Part shown: one piece after another, positions 26,718 to 34,681 of the stretch
How positions within the stretch are numbered: position 1 is the stretch's first letter
Layout of the letters: each line of letters begins with the position of its first letter
NCBI GenBank assembly: GCA_003222945.1
Contig: QHXM01000070.1
Span: 1-44,496 of the forward strand
Direction of reading: 5' to 3'
DNA: 44,496 bases
DNA from: Acidobacteriota bacterium
Lineage (GTDB): Bacteria > Acidobacteriota > Blastocatellia > Pyrinomonadales > Pyrinomonadaceae
Notes under the pieces: generated by a model
What the model was told of the DNA's origin: nothing
Seen by the model: only the letters and a program-made list of their open reading frames with translations
Database searches by the model: none
Translations under genes and position numbers: made by a program

Positions 26718-26890
26718 CTATTCGATCCGTATGTAGAGAGAGTAGTCGCCGCGAACGCGAGCAAGAGCATCCGTAGAACGTAGATACTATTCGCCGCTCG
26801 CCCTCTTCGCATGATGCTCATCTGACGCGCCCCGCTTAGGGTCACAAAACTGATGGCGTGATAGATTCCTGTCAGAAACATTCTCTTCAT
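26718..26890 (-). pseudogene. Remnant of a third copy of the secreted two-domain protein
   Basis: Minus-strand codons ending at the TAG at 26718 read STDALARVRGDYSLYIRIE, clearly matching the ends GDYTLFLQVQRLP and GNYTLYLQVERL of the two intact paralogues. At the other side, ATGAAGAGAA (from 26890), preceded by AGGGAAGGA, matches the start ATGAAGAGAA of paralogue B. The middle is gone and the frames do not join. An internal deletion left only the two ends. The remaining gap bases (26576-26717 and 26891-27053) show no gene. Confidence 0.55.
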
Positions 26891-27053
26891 TCCTTCCCTG
26901 CAAGCAGTGATACGACGAGCGCTGCTGCGCTGTCACTACGCAGTTATGTAGGTTTGTCAGGAGTTTGAAATTGGAACTGAAGGGATTGAGTTCAGAGGAC
27001 AGGTGCGCGCAAGCTTTAACGCAGACAGAATCTAAAGCAAAGACGCTAAGCCG

Positions 27054-27719
27054 TTAATAGGGTGGTTTAATCAATCGGTTGCTCAAAGCCTTCGCCACCG
27101 CCTCGCTCTTTGAATGCACTTGCAGCTTGTCGTAGATGCTGCGCAGGTGAAATGAGATTGCGTGCGCGGTCACGCCTAATTCGGAAGCAGCAGACTTGTA
27201 GCTGTGGCCTCTGGCGAGCAGTTCGAGCAGGCGCAACTCATGAGGCGTGAGATGATAATCTGCGCGCTCCGGGGGGCGTATCTCACGAAAGAGCCGGATG
27301 ACGCGCCGTGCCACTTCCGGCGACATCGGTGCGCCGCCTTCTGTGACCTCTCTTAATCCTTCGAGCAGACGCGCGGGCGGCGTCTTCTTCAAGAGATAGC
27401 CGCACGCTCCGGCGCACAGCGCGTCAAAGATGCGCTCGTCATCGTCATAAACGGAGAGCACCAGAAAGAGCAGGTCTGGATAACGCTGCTTCAACAGGCG
27501 GATGCCTTCGATGCCGGAGATACCTGGAAGGCCGATGTCCACGAGCGCGACATCGGGCGCGGTGACGATTCTTTCAAGCGCCTCTTCCATCGAGCGGAAA
27601 CTGCCCGTGCAGTGAAAACCCTCTGTGCCGTTGATGATGATCGCCAAGGACTCGCGTATGTCGCGTTCGTCCTCGATGATGGCTACTTTAATTCTTGCGA
27701 GTGCGATGCTCTTCGTCAT
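27054..27719 (-). CDS. NarL/LuxR-family response regulator
   Basis: This 221-residue cytoplasmic protein is a two-component DNA-binding regulator. The receiver domain (about 10-130) has the acidic pair E16-D17, the phosphoacceptor Asp61 in VALVDIGLPG, and the conserved Lys in YLLKKTPPA. The LuxR-type helix-turn-helix (about 150-212) reads LTPHELRLLELLARGHSYKSAASELGVTAHAISFHLRSIYDKLQVHSKSEAV. It is transcribed after the sensor kinase at 27862-30969, which has a histidine-kinase core of the matching HisKA_3 type, so they form a cognate pair. A perfect dyad lies between the two genes (27813-27830) and may be its binding site. There is no strong ribosome binding site. Confidence 0.95.
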   Translation of the reverse strand: MTKSIALARIKVAIIEDERDIRESLAIIINGTEGFHCTGSFRSMEEALERIVTAPDVALVDIGLPGISGIEGIRLLKQRYPDLLFLVLSVYDDDERIFDALCAGACGYLLKKTPPARLLEGLREVTEGGAPMSPEVARRVIRLFREIRPPERADYHLTPHELRLLELLARGHSYKSAASELGVTAHAISFHLRSIYDKLQVHSKSEAVAKALSNRLIKPPY

Positions 27720-27812
27720 CTTCAGTGTGTTCGCAGAGACGCAGACATAAAAGGGTCGTTCGTAGAACTTCGTTGACTCGGGCTGAGTTTACACCAAAGA
27801 GACTGCGCGGCA

Positions 27813-27830
27813 ACTACATGAATATGTAGT
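27813..27830. promoter_or_regulatory. Perfect dyad upstream of the response regulator
   Basis: ACTACAT (27813-27819) and ATGTAGT (27824-27830) are a perfect 7-4-7 inverted repeat in the 142-bp gap between kinase and regulator genes. Paired heptamers facing each other are the usual arrangement for NarL-type regulators, so an autoregulatory site is plausible. The exact sequence is not a known consensus. Confidence 0.4.
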
Positions 27831-27861
27831 CAAATCTTGCAGGGGACGCAGTAACTGTTTG

Positions 27862-30800
27862 TTATTGATGACCGTTCTTGTGTCTTCGACTTCTGAGCCA
27901 ATGATAATGATCGAGCGGCACGCGCAATACAATCGTCGTGCCCTCGTCCGGCGCGGAAGTGATATGTAAATCCCCGCCGACATTTCGCGCGCGTTGTCTC
28001 ATACTCGCTAATCCATTGCCCTTTGATGCTTGTTCGCAATCAAAGCCCCGACCGTTATCCTTCACGCGCAAGATGAGATTGCCATGCTCGAACTTGAACT
28101 CAACATCTGCTTCCGTGCATTTTGCATGACGAACAATGTTGTTGAGGCTCTCCTTGAAGATGAGAAAGATTTCGCGTCGCGTGTCAACGTCGAGCTTGAT
28201 ATCTGGATCAACTTCTGAGGCGTGAAAGCGAAACTCTACGTCGCAGGCCGAGAGGATGTCGCCCGCGACACGACGGATTCTCTGCGTCAGGTCGCGCAGG
28301 TGATCCTTCTCCGGGTTAATCGCCCAGACGATGTCGCTCATAGAATCAACGGACTCGCGCGAGACGCCAGCGATTAAGGACAAACGCTCGTTGACCTGTG
28401 GGTCATCCTGTCGCACCTGTCGGCGGACAACTTCGCTCAACAGAGCGATGCGCGAGAGGTTCGAGCCGATGTCGTCATGCAGTTCGGTTGCGATGCGTGT
28501 GCGAACGCGTTCCAGTTCGATTAGGCGCGTGACGCGATAACGATAGAGGGCGTAGATTGTCAGGACAAGTATGAGCGCAACCGCTGTTATGAACCACCAA
28601 CGCTGCCAGACGGGAGGCAATATACGAAACTCCAGGGAAGCTGGTGTCGCGCTGAGCAAGCCCTCTTCCGTCACCGCGCGCACCATAAATCTGTAGGAGC
28701 CGGGCGAGAGATGCGCGTAGTTAATCGTGCGCTCTGCGGTCGGCTCGCTCCAATCCAATCCAGCGCCTTCGAGTTTATATTGATACTTGAGCTTGCGGTC
28801 CTCCTGAAAGCTCAGCCCGACGTATTCTATGAGCAGATTGTTCTGCGCGGCTGTTAAAGTCAGCGCCGGAAGAGAGACCGCGCCCGTCTCGCTTAAAGCC
28901 AATTCTTCGCCCGCGACTCGGACACGACTCAGATAGATGGGCGGAAGACTTGCGCGCCTCTCTTCACGCGGGTCTAATCTTGAGACGCCACTGGTTGTGC
29001 CGACCCAGATATTTCCCAGATGATCTTTTAGACAGTAGTTGACCCAATCGGCTGCGAGTCCATTCTCTGAAGTGAAGTGGCGCATCGCGCCCGTCGCGGG
29101 GTCGAACTGGTCAAGCCCTTTGCTCGTCCCGAAATAGATTCGCCCCTTATCGTCTTCAGTGATAGACCAGACTGCGTCGCTCGAAAGGCCGTTCGCCGTC
29201 GAGTAGTTAATAAACTTCATAGGCGACGCTCCGGTGTCTTTAACTACTGAGACGCCATTGAAGCGCAGACCGATCCAGAGCCAACCGCGACTATCAAGAA
29301 AGAGGGCGCGCGGATTAGCTTCGGGCAGACCATCCGTCGGCTCGATGCGAACGGGTTTATCATCAACTAATCTGAGCATCCCGCCGAAGCCGCCAACCCA
29401 GAGCGCGCCCGCTCTATCCTGCACAATGTCGCGCGCGTAACTCTGCCAAACGTCTTGCAGATTGAGGTGCTGAAAAAGCGGCGCTTGACCCTTGCGCGCA
29501 GGATCGAACCAGTAGAGATTAAAATCTTGCAGGCCGACCCAGACCTTGCCCGAAGAGTCCTCATACATTCCAGGCCCATTGAAGACTGGCGATTCGGGAA
29601 TGCCGTCCGCCGACTTAAACTTCTCGCCATGCTCAAGCTGCAAGCGTGGCCCCTGAAAGCGAAAGAGGCCAGCCTCAGTCCCGACCCACCAGTCGCCGCG
29701 AACGTCTTGCAGGATACGCTTCCCGACAAGATTAAAAGGCGCTGCCTGCGAGCCAGCGACCAGAGTGGCTTTATCTTCGCTCAACTCAAAGATGCCGCCC
29801 GACAGTGCGCTGGCATAGATGTGTTCCGTGTGATCTTCAACGAGCATGGAGATATTCTGGCTGAGTAATCCTTCCGTGCTCGTAAAGCTCACAATCTTCT
29901 CATTAGAAAGACGAGACACGCCGCCAATACCTGTGCCGATCCACAGATTCTCTTCACGATCTTTGAAGAGGGATGAGACGTGGTTTTCGCTCAAGCCCTG
30001 CGCAGTCGTCATCCTCGTCTGCCGCCCGTCCTGATACTTAATCAGGCCGTAAGATGTGCCGAGCCAGAGCGTGTCGTTCGGCTCACTCAGCATCGTATAG
30101 ACCTCCTCCGGGCGAGGCATCAAAGCCAATGGCAGCTTCCGCCATTGCTCTTTGCTCTCGACATCGGTTGGCGGCAGAAAATCAAAGACGGCAACGTGGC
30201 TTGCGACGAAGAGGCCGCCGTGCCAGTCTGATTGGATGCTGATTACGGAAGCATCCAGCTTATCAGGCAGATGATATTTGGTAATTCGACCTTCAGAAAA
30301 TTCGATCAACTCATCATAGAAGCCGAACCACAGACGCCCTTGATTGTCCGCCAAAGCATAGCCTGTCCAACCTTTGTCGGCGGGAGTCTGCCCTACCAAT
30401 TCAAACTTCAGGTCGAATCGCTGATTACCGGTCGGCACACGCGCGCGATAAATTCCTCCTTCGGTCACGCACCAGAGAGTGTTCTCCGCGTCGAACAACA
30501 ACGCTCCGACCACGTTAGACTCCCGCTTATCGCTCATGGAGTAGTTGATAAACTTTTTCCGCGTTGTTGTGTCAGATGTATCTTGCGGCAACGAAGACGG
30601 CTCTTTCGGATCATCAATCAACCGGGCGACTCCTCCGGTTTGTGTCGCCACCCATAGATTTCCATCTCTGTCCTCGGTGATGTCGTTGATGATAGGGTTC
30701 GCCAGCCCATCGCGCCTCCCATAATTAGTGAAGCCGTAGCCATCGAAACGGCTCAAGCCTTCCCACGTGCCGAACCATAGATAACCCTTCCGATCCTGAT

Positions 30801-30969
30801 AGACGGAGTTCACGTGTGCGTTAGCCAATCCATCATGCACACTGTAATTGTGAAACGATAACCGTTGTGCTCCGACGTTAAGACAAACAATGAAGATAAG
30901 GATAAGCGAGAAAGAATATTTACAAGCGGCTGCCGGACCATCTAGGTGATGAGACCTGAAAAACAACAT
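27862..30969 (-). CDS. Beta-propeller sensor histidine kinase (reg_prop, Y_Y_Y, HisKA_3)
   Basis: This 1035-residue membrane kinase senses an extracytoplasmic signal. A signal or anchor helix (about 18-35) is followed by two seven-bladed reg_prop propellers (about 40-690). Their repeats read like GYLWFGTWEGLSRFDG and GNLWVATQTGGVARL. A Y_Y_Y domain (about 700-785, LKYQYKLEGAGLDWSEPT) and one transmembrane helix (about 790-812, WWFITAVALILVLTIYALYRY) come next. The kinase core has phosphoacceptor His831 in ATELHDDIGSN. The ATPase has N-box ESLNNIVRHAK and G-boxes DNGRGFD and GNGLASMRQRARNVGG. Unlike many Bacteroidetes reg_prop proteins it is not a hybrid: no receiver or AraC domain is fused. 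It pairs with the downstream LuxR regulator. Such propellers often detect glycans, but the ligand is unknown. Confidence 0.94.
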   Translation of the reverse strand: MLFFRSHHLDGPAAACKYSFSLILIFIVCLNVGAQRLSFHNYSVHDGLANAHVNSVYQDRKGYLWFGTWEGLSRFDGYGFTNYGRRDGLANPIINDITEDRDGNLWVATQTGGVARLIDDPKEPSSLPQDTSDTTTRKKFINYSMSDKRESNVVGALLFDAENTLWCVTEGGIYRARVPTGNQRFDLKFELVGQTPADKGWTGYALADNQGRLWFGFYDELIEFSEGRITKYHLPDKLDASVISIQSDWHGGLFVASHVAVFDFLPPTDVESKEQWRKLPLALMPRPEEVYTMLSEPNDTLWLGTSYGLIKYQDGRQTRMTTAQGLSENHVSSLFKDREENLWIGTGIGGVSRLSNEKIVSFTSTEGLLSQNISMLVEDHTEHIYASALSGGIFELSEDKATLVAGSQAAPFNLVGKRILQDVRGDWWVGTEAGLFRFQGPRLQLEHGEKFKSADGIPESPVFNGPGMYEDSSGKVWVGLQDFNLYWFDPARKGQAPLFQHLNLQDVWQSYARDIVQDRAGALWVGGFGGMLRLVDDKPVRIEPTDGLPEANPRALFLDSRGWLWIGLRFNGVSVVKDTGASPMKFINYSTANGLSSDAVWSITEDDKGRIYFGTSKGLDQFDPATGAMRHFTSENGLAADWVNYCLKDHLGNIWVGTTSGVSRLDPREERRASLPPIYLSRVRVAGEELALSETGAVSLPALTLTAAQNNLLIEYVGLSFQEDRKLKYQYKLEGAGLDWSEPTAERTINYAHLSPGSYRFMVRAVTEEGLLSATPASLEFRILPPVWQRWWFITAVALILVLTIYALYRYRVTRLIELERVRTRIATELHDDIGSNLSRIALLSEVVRRQVRQDDPQVNERLSLIAGVSRESVDSMSDIVWAINPEKDHLRDLTQRIRRVAGDILSACDVEFRFHASEVDPDIKLDVDTRREIFLIFKESLNNIVRHAKCTEADVEFKFEHGNLILRVKDNGRGFDCEQASKGNGLASMRQRARNVGGDLHITSAPDEGTTIVLRVPLDHYHWLRSRRHKNGHQ

Positions 30970-31144
30970 CTCGTTTTAATCAAAGACTGATAAAGGAAGC
31001 ATTAAGATCAACAGGTATTCTCGATTTGGCTGCTCAGCGTAATCCGGTTTATACCCCATATCTGCTATTCGTTCAACGCCAGCAGGAGCTTTGTATTATC
31101 AAGCCGGCACCAGAAGAAGTTGAGTGAGAAAAGGAGTTCTGTAA
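30970..31144. other. Gene-free stretch upstream of the kinase
   Basis: No reading frame, strong promoter or repeat was recognised here. It must hold the promoter of the sensor kinase (minus strand), but I could not place one with confidence. Confidence 0.3.
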
Positions 31145-31277
31145 ATGAAGGATTGGGACATCTCTCAGTCAGGTATCAAGATGTAGCCACTACGCAAGCT
31201 GAGATTGATTTAACAAAGCTCGCTTGAAAATAGCAGAGGAGTTATACAAGGCTTGGCATCGAGAGCAAGAGGTATAA
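31145..31277 (+). pseudogene. Broken toxin gene remnant (HigB/Gp49-like), tentative
   Basis: Short coherent segments occur in three frames: MKDWDISQSG from an ATG preceded by AAAGGAG, then DVATTQAEIDLTK, then KIAEELYKAWHREQEV ending at a TAA (31275-31277). The last two resemble the lysine-rich C-terminal end of phage Gp49/HigB-type toxins. It lies 4 nt before an antitoxin-like start, the usual toxin-antitoxin order. At least two frameshifts make it non-functional. The assignment leans on the neighbour and is tentative. Confidence 0.35.
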
Positions 31278-31281
31278 GAAG

Positions 31282-31386
31282 GTGAGAAAGAAGGCTAACT
31301 ATACTCGAAGTAGTGGCAATGTGTTTGCCGATCTGGAACTACCTAACGCTGAGGAGCGGCTGCTCAAAGCACAGCTTGCCGTGAAG
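31282..31386 (+). pseudogene. N-terminal remnant of an XRE/HigA-type antitoxin
   Basis: A GTG starts MRKKANYTRSSGNVFADLEL and PNAEERLLKAQLAVKTR. This closely resembles the N-terminus of HigA-type antitoxins (SGNVFADLGLPNPEERLLKAQLA pattern as known for the family). The helix-turn-helix that should follow is absent. After about residue 35 the frame runs into a terminator hairpin and then antisense through the cytochrome gene's end. The gene is truncated. Confidence 0.5.
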
Positions 31387-31419
31387 ACAAGGGCGCAAAA
31401 GAATGGCTTGCGCCTTTGT
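31387..31419. terminator. Hairpin terminator downstream of the cytochrome gene
   Basis: ACAAGGGCGCAA (31387-31398) and TTGCGCCTTTGT (31408-31419) pair at 11 of 12 positions with a 9-nt loop. It lies 22 bases after the end of the cytochrome reading frame (31441), on that gene's transcription path. The T-run is short on both sides, so efficiency is uncertain. Confidence 0.55.
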
Positions 31420-31440
31420 TATAGAAGAAGCGCCGTTGAC

Positions 31441-32529
31441 TCACTTTGCCGGAGCGTTAAACTGCGCGTCATCCAGAGGAGCATTCTGTTTGGCCTCAGT
31501 TATCTTACGACCCCAACTTCTGCCTGGTATTGACCAGCATATCATGAAAGGCAATTTGAGGCCGTCAACGCTACGATAGTCTTCGTAGTCTATTTGCAAC
31601 GGAAGATGACCGAGCACAGTGTTCGACTCCGTGTATCTACGAAGGAGTAGTCCGCTCTGCGCGTCGAAGTACAATTTTTCAGAGCCACCTGATGACAGAC
31701 TCGCCTCAACGACTTATGCTTCATGGTCTCCGATGGTCGTCCTGGTAGTGACTGCCAGTTTTGAGTAAATATCTTTCAGTCTAATTGGCTGGTAAAACTC
31801 CGTCTCAAATCTTAGCTGCATCAATTGATCTTTGTTGAGACTATTCGTTCCTCTGCTGTTCTGTGCCCACCCTTCCGTTCCGTTGAAGCCTACGCGGATG
31901 GGCGCGTTTGGGTAGCTTGTGATGACCAGCAGCTTGTTGGGCGCTTTGGCATAGACCTCTTCCGGGACCAGCACGCCGTCAGCCCCTATGCGCGAGCCTT
32001 TCAACACGCGGCTAGTCACATGCTCAATAGCAGTCTTCCCGCCCACAGCCTCCACATACCTGTCTAAGATTTGGTCCACACTTGGAAGCGGCGCATCCTC
32101 TCGCTTCTTCGTATTTGCAGGCTGCCAAAGATTCTGACCCACCGCCGGAACTGAAACGGGCAGCGGCTGACCGCGATGGCAGGTGTAGCATGTAACGGTT
32201 GTGCCCTGTCCGTTAAAGCTTCCCTTGTTTAGATCAAACACCATCTGAATCATCTTTCGCGCTGTCTGCTTCGTCGGCTTGTCGTCTTTCTCAAATGGAT
32301 TGACGTGGCAGTAGTTGCACTTGACTCCGAGCGAGCCGGAGATGAATGCCATGACGGAATCGAATTGCGATGCGGGCAATCCCTTGAAGACCTGTATGTT
32401 CTTATAGACCTGCTCGGCTGTCTTCTCCTGTGTGGCGCTTCCAGTTGTTTGCGCGTTTCCCGCCGAGAGTTTGACAATGATGATGATTGTGACGAAGAGA
32501 ATGACAAAAAGTAGTCGTATATGCTTCAT
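31441..32529 (-). pseudogene. Reaction-centre-type diheme c cytochrome gene with an in-frame stop
   Basis: The frame reads a secreted c-type cytochrome with a signal peptide (LLFVILFVTIIIIVKLSAGNAQ), and two heme motifs: CNYCH at 71-75 and CYTCH at 114-118. It belongs to the photosynthetic-reaction-centre cytochrome c subunit-like family, common in acidobacteria without photosynthesis. After residue 271 (TTIGDHEA) a TAA (31714-31716) interrupts. The same frame then continues for 90 sense codons (VVEASLSSGGSEKLYFDAQS and so on) to a TGA at 31441. Related proteins typically have an aromatic residue where the stop is, so a Tyr codon changed to TAA is the simplest cause. Both hemes are kept, so the truncated protein might still carry electrons. 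A read error is also possible. Confidence 0.8.
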
Positions 32530-32574
32530 CCCGGCTCTGGCCTTTCTAAGTTAAAGATGACTGTTGATCGTTTC

Positions 32575-34434
32575 TTACTCAATCTTCTTTGCGTGAAGCA
32601 CTGTTTCAGGCTGATTCAGTCCGCGAGTGCGCGAGACGAGATGTGTAACTTCTCCACTTTCGTCTTTGAAGAAAGTAATCTCGCCGTAGAACTGCTTGAC
32701 GAAGAATTTCTTCTCCGATTCTGGAAACAGTTCGACCTTTTGCCCTATTGCCTCAGCCGTCAACCTTCCCTCTTCGTTCCTGATGACGATAATGAGATCG
32801 CGGCAGCGGCTGTCGTCACGATAGCGCCCGGCATATTGGTCATAAATATCCGAACTCACTTGTGCGACCTCTTTCAAACATTTCTCCAGCGTGACGTAGC
32901 TGAACAGAGATCGGAAGCCCAGCCTTTCATTCAGGGCAAGAAGCTCGGAGTGAAGCGGGCTATTGAAAGCGCGAACGGTGCGATAACCGTGTCTCTTCGC
33001 ATATTCGATGGCTCGAACCTTCAGAGCCGTACAGATGCCCTGATGCCTGTACTCGCGCCTCACGCCTGTGAAGCCGTGCGTCACGCCTTCGGGCACAACG
33101 TCCAAAAGATTCAAGTCCGAAACTCCGACGTAGCGATCCGAGTGCTTGGCGATAAAATATGCGTCCGGCAGAACGTAAGGTCTCTCCAGCCAAAGTCGCG
33201 CCTCGCGCTCATAGAAAGATGCTGGCGCGAATGGGTCGCGTAAGGGATCGTCAATCCTTAATGTGCTCGTCAGGTCGTAAAGTTTCTCGACGTAGCGCGG
33301 GTCGTGTGCGCGCTCCTCTGCGAGCGTGGAGATTGAGATGCCGCGCTCTCTTACTTTCTCTACGACAGTTGAAAAAGGAGCGATCTCTGCTTCACCGACT
33401 GAGAGTCGCAAATCCATCAGCCGCATCGTCTCAATGAAGCCGCGCTCGATGAGAAAGCTGAGGATTTCATCCTGCGCCGTGTAGTCTCTGAACGAGACTG
33501 TGACGGCACCCGCTTCCACCAGATCACAGGTGAGTTTGTCCAACAAAAGATCGCCCACACCCAGCCTTAGCCAAGATGGGTCAAGGACCAGAAAGAGCCT
33601 GTACTTTGGTAGATAAATGCTCTGCTCGATTGCGCCGTAGCCGAATAGCTGCCCTGTCTCTGCGTGTTCAGCCAGGTAGTGGCGGCGGACGTAGCGTGAG
33701 TCATCGAACATTTTACGACCACGCAGCCATAGATCGAAGCCTTCCGGGTCGTAACGCTCTCTTGCGGGCGCGATCTGTGAGATAGACCTCCAGTCCTCAT
33801 TCTTAAATGGGCGTAAGCTTGCCTTCACTTTAGTTGCGAACGATTGGTCACGCGAAGGGCGCTGCCTTCTTAAATCGTCTTTGAAGGTTTCAACGAAGCT
33901 CTCTTTCAATCGCTGTCTTGCCGTATAAAGACGCTTGTTAATGGTCGTCACGGGCAGTTGCAGGAAGTCACCTATGTCGGCCTGTGTGTAGCCATCAATG
34001 TAAAAGAGTGTCGTCACAACACGTTCATTTACCGGCAAAGACTTGAGAGCGGCGCGCACCTTCTCTCTGAGTTCCCTTTGTTCGGCAATCGCGCGCGCGT
34101 CCGGGCTTGCCGATGGAGTATTGACGCCTTCATCCAGAGGCACGAACTGTAATCGCTTACCTCTGGTCAGGCGATTACATTCGGTCAGTACAATGCGTCT
34201 GAGCCAGCCCGGAAAAGCTGCCGGAGTGCGTAGTTGATGAAGCCTCTGCCATGCGTTGACGAAGGCTTCCTGAGCCACATCTTCGGCCATGCAGAAATCA
34301 CCCAGCACGGCATACGCGCAACCGAAAGCCATGTCTTGAAAGCGCGCGACCAACCCGCCGAAAGCCTCATGTCTTTCCGCGAGCGGGTAGCGCGAGTCAA
34401 CGGCTTTGTGTATCAGGCTCTCTATGTCTTGCAC
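32575..34434 (-). CDS. ECF sigma factor fused to two GNAT acetyltransferase domains and a C-terminal beta domain
   Basis: This 619-residue protein begins as an ECF sigma factor. Region 2 (about 24-95) contains FQDMAFGCAYAVLGDFCMAEDVAQEAF and a WLRRIVLTECNRL end. Region 4 (about 125-182) contains LKSLPVNERVVTTLFYIDGYTQADIGDFLQLPVTTINKRLYTARQRLKE. A first, weaker GNAT domain follows (about 205-350, LVLDPSWLRLGVGDLLLDKL), then a clear second one (about 355-520, GVRREYRHQGICTALKVRAIEYAKRHGYRTVRAFN and NERLGFR). The last 90 residues (YAGRYRDDSRCRDLIIVI onwards) resemble the DUF3471 beta domain. The start is a GTG directly after an in-frame TAA, without a good ribosome binding site. No anti-sigma factor is adjacent. 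I know of no described ECF group with this layout. Confidence 0.9.
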   Translation of the reverse strand: MQDIESLIHKAVDSRYPLAERHEAFGGLVARFQDMAFGCAYAVLGDFCMAEDVAQEAFVNAWQRLHQLRTPAAFPGWLRRIVLTECNRLTRGKRLQFVPLDEGVNTPSASPDARAIAEQRELREKVRAALKSLPVNERVVTTLFYIDGYTQADIGDFLQLPVTTINKRLYTARQRLKESFVETFKDDLRRQRPSRDQSFATKVKASLRPFKNEDWRSISQIAPARERYDPEGFDLWLRGRKMFDDSRYVRRHYLAEHAETGQLFGYGAIEQSIYLPKYRLFLVLDPSWLRLGVGDLLLDKLTCDLVEAGAVTVSFRDYTAQDEILSFLIERGFIETMRLMDLRLSVGEAEIAPFSTVVEKVRERGISISTLAEERAHDPRYVEKLYDLTSTLRIDDPLRDPFAPASFYEREARLWLERPYVLPDAYFIAKHSDRYVGVSDLNLLDVVPEGVTHGFTGVRREYRHQGICTALKVRAIEYAKRHGYRTVRAFNSPLHSELLALNERLGFRSLFSYVTLEKCLKEVAQVSSDIYDQYAGRYRDDSRCRDLIIVIRNEEGRLTAEAIGQKVELFPESEKKFFVKQFYGEITFFKDESGEVTHLVSRTRGLNQPETVLHAKKIE

Positions 34435-34457
34435 TTAGAATCTATTCTTTAACTCTT

Positions 34458-34474
34458 CTCTTATAGAATAAGAG
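34458..34474. promoter_or_regulatory. Perfect dyad just upstream of the sigma-GNAT gene
   Basis: CTCTTAT-AGA-ATAAGAG is a perfect 7-3-7 inverted repeat 24 bases before the GTG start of the fused sigma gene. It could be an operator or a leader hairpin near the ribosome binding site. Confidence 0.4.
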
Positions 34475-34506
34475 CCATCTTAAAGAGAAAATCTTACTCG
34501 GAATTC

Positions 34507-34534
34507 TAAAATATTTTATCAGCGTCAGGACGCT
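34507..34534. promoter_or_regulatory. Two adjacent palindromes in the divergent sigma-GNAT/ROK region
   Basis: TAAAATATTTTA (34507-34518) is a perfect 12-bp palindrome. AGCGTC-AG-GACGCT (34521-34534) is a perfect 6-2-6 inverted repeat. They lie 3 nt apart in the 307-bp gap between the divergent genes. The rest of the gap from 34535 to 34659 shows no gene. Confidence 0.3.
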
Positions 34535-34659
34535 AGACCCTGAATAAGATTCAGCGATCACTTCCTCCATCATCTTCACATCGAAGACGGGCTGGTCTTT
34601 TTTCCTCTATAGCATACTCTCCTATGCTCTGGTGGCGGCGCAGATGCTGGAAGATAATC

Positions 34660-34674
34660 TTGACTATTAGTCAA
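34660..34674. promoter_or_regulatory. Second dyad upstream of the ROK promoter
   Basis: TTGACT-ATT-AGTCAA is a perfect 6-3-6 inverted repeat ending 7 bases before the -35 element of the ROK gene promoter. It is well placed for an activator or a second repressor site. Confidence 0.35.
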
Positions 34675-34681
34675 ATATTTC

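Noticed and set aside
27022-27055. GCAAAGACGCTAAG resembling GCTAAAGACGCAAAG near 11573
   Set aside because: Similarity is limited to a short purine-rich text and no inverted arms are present at 27022, so a shared repeat is not supported.
31387-31533. Continuation of the antitoxin-like frame past residue 35
   Set aside because: It runs through a terminator hairpin and then antisense to the cytochrome end; no helix-turn-helix text is present.
34633-34648. TGGCGGCGCAGATGCT, a GG-N10-GC sigma-54-like site before the ROK gene
   Set aside because: The -24 element matches poorly after TGGC, there is no shared upstream element, and a much better sigma-70 promoter lies just downstream.
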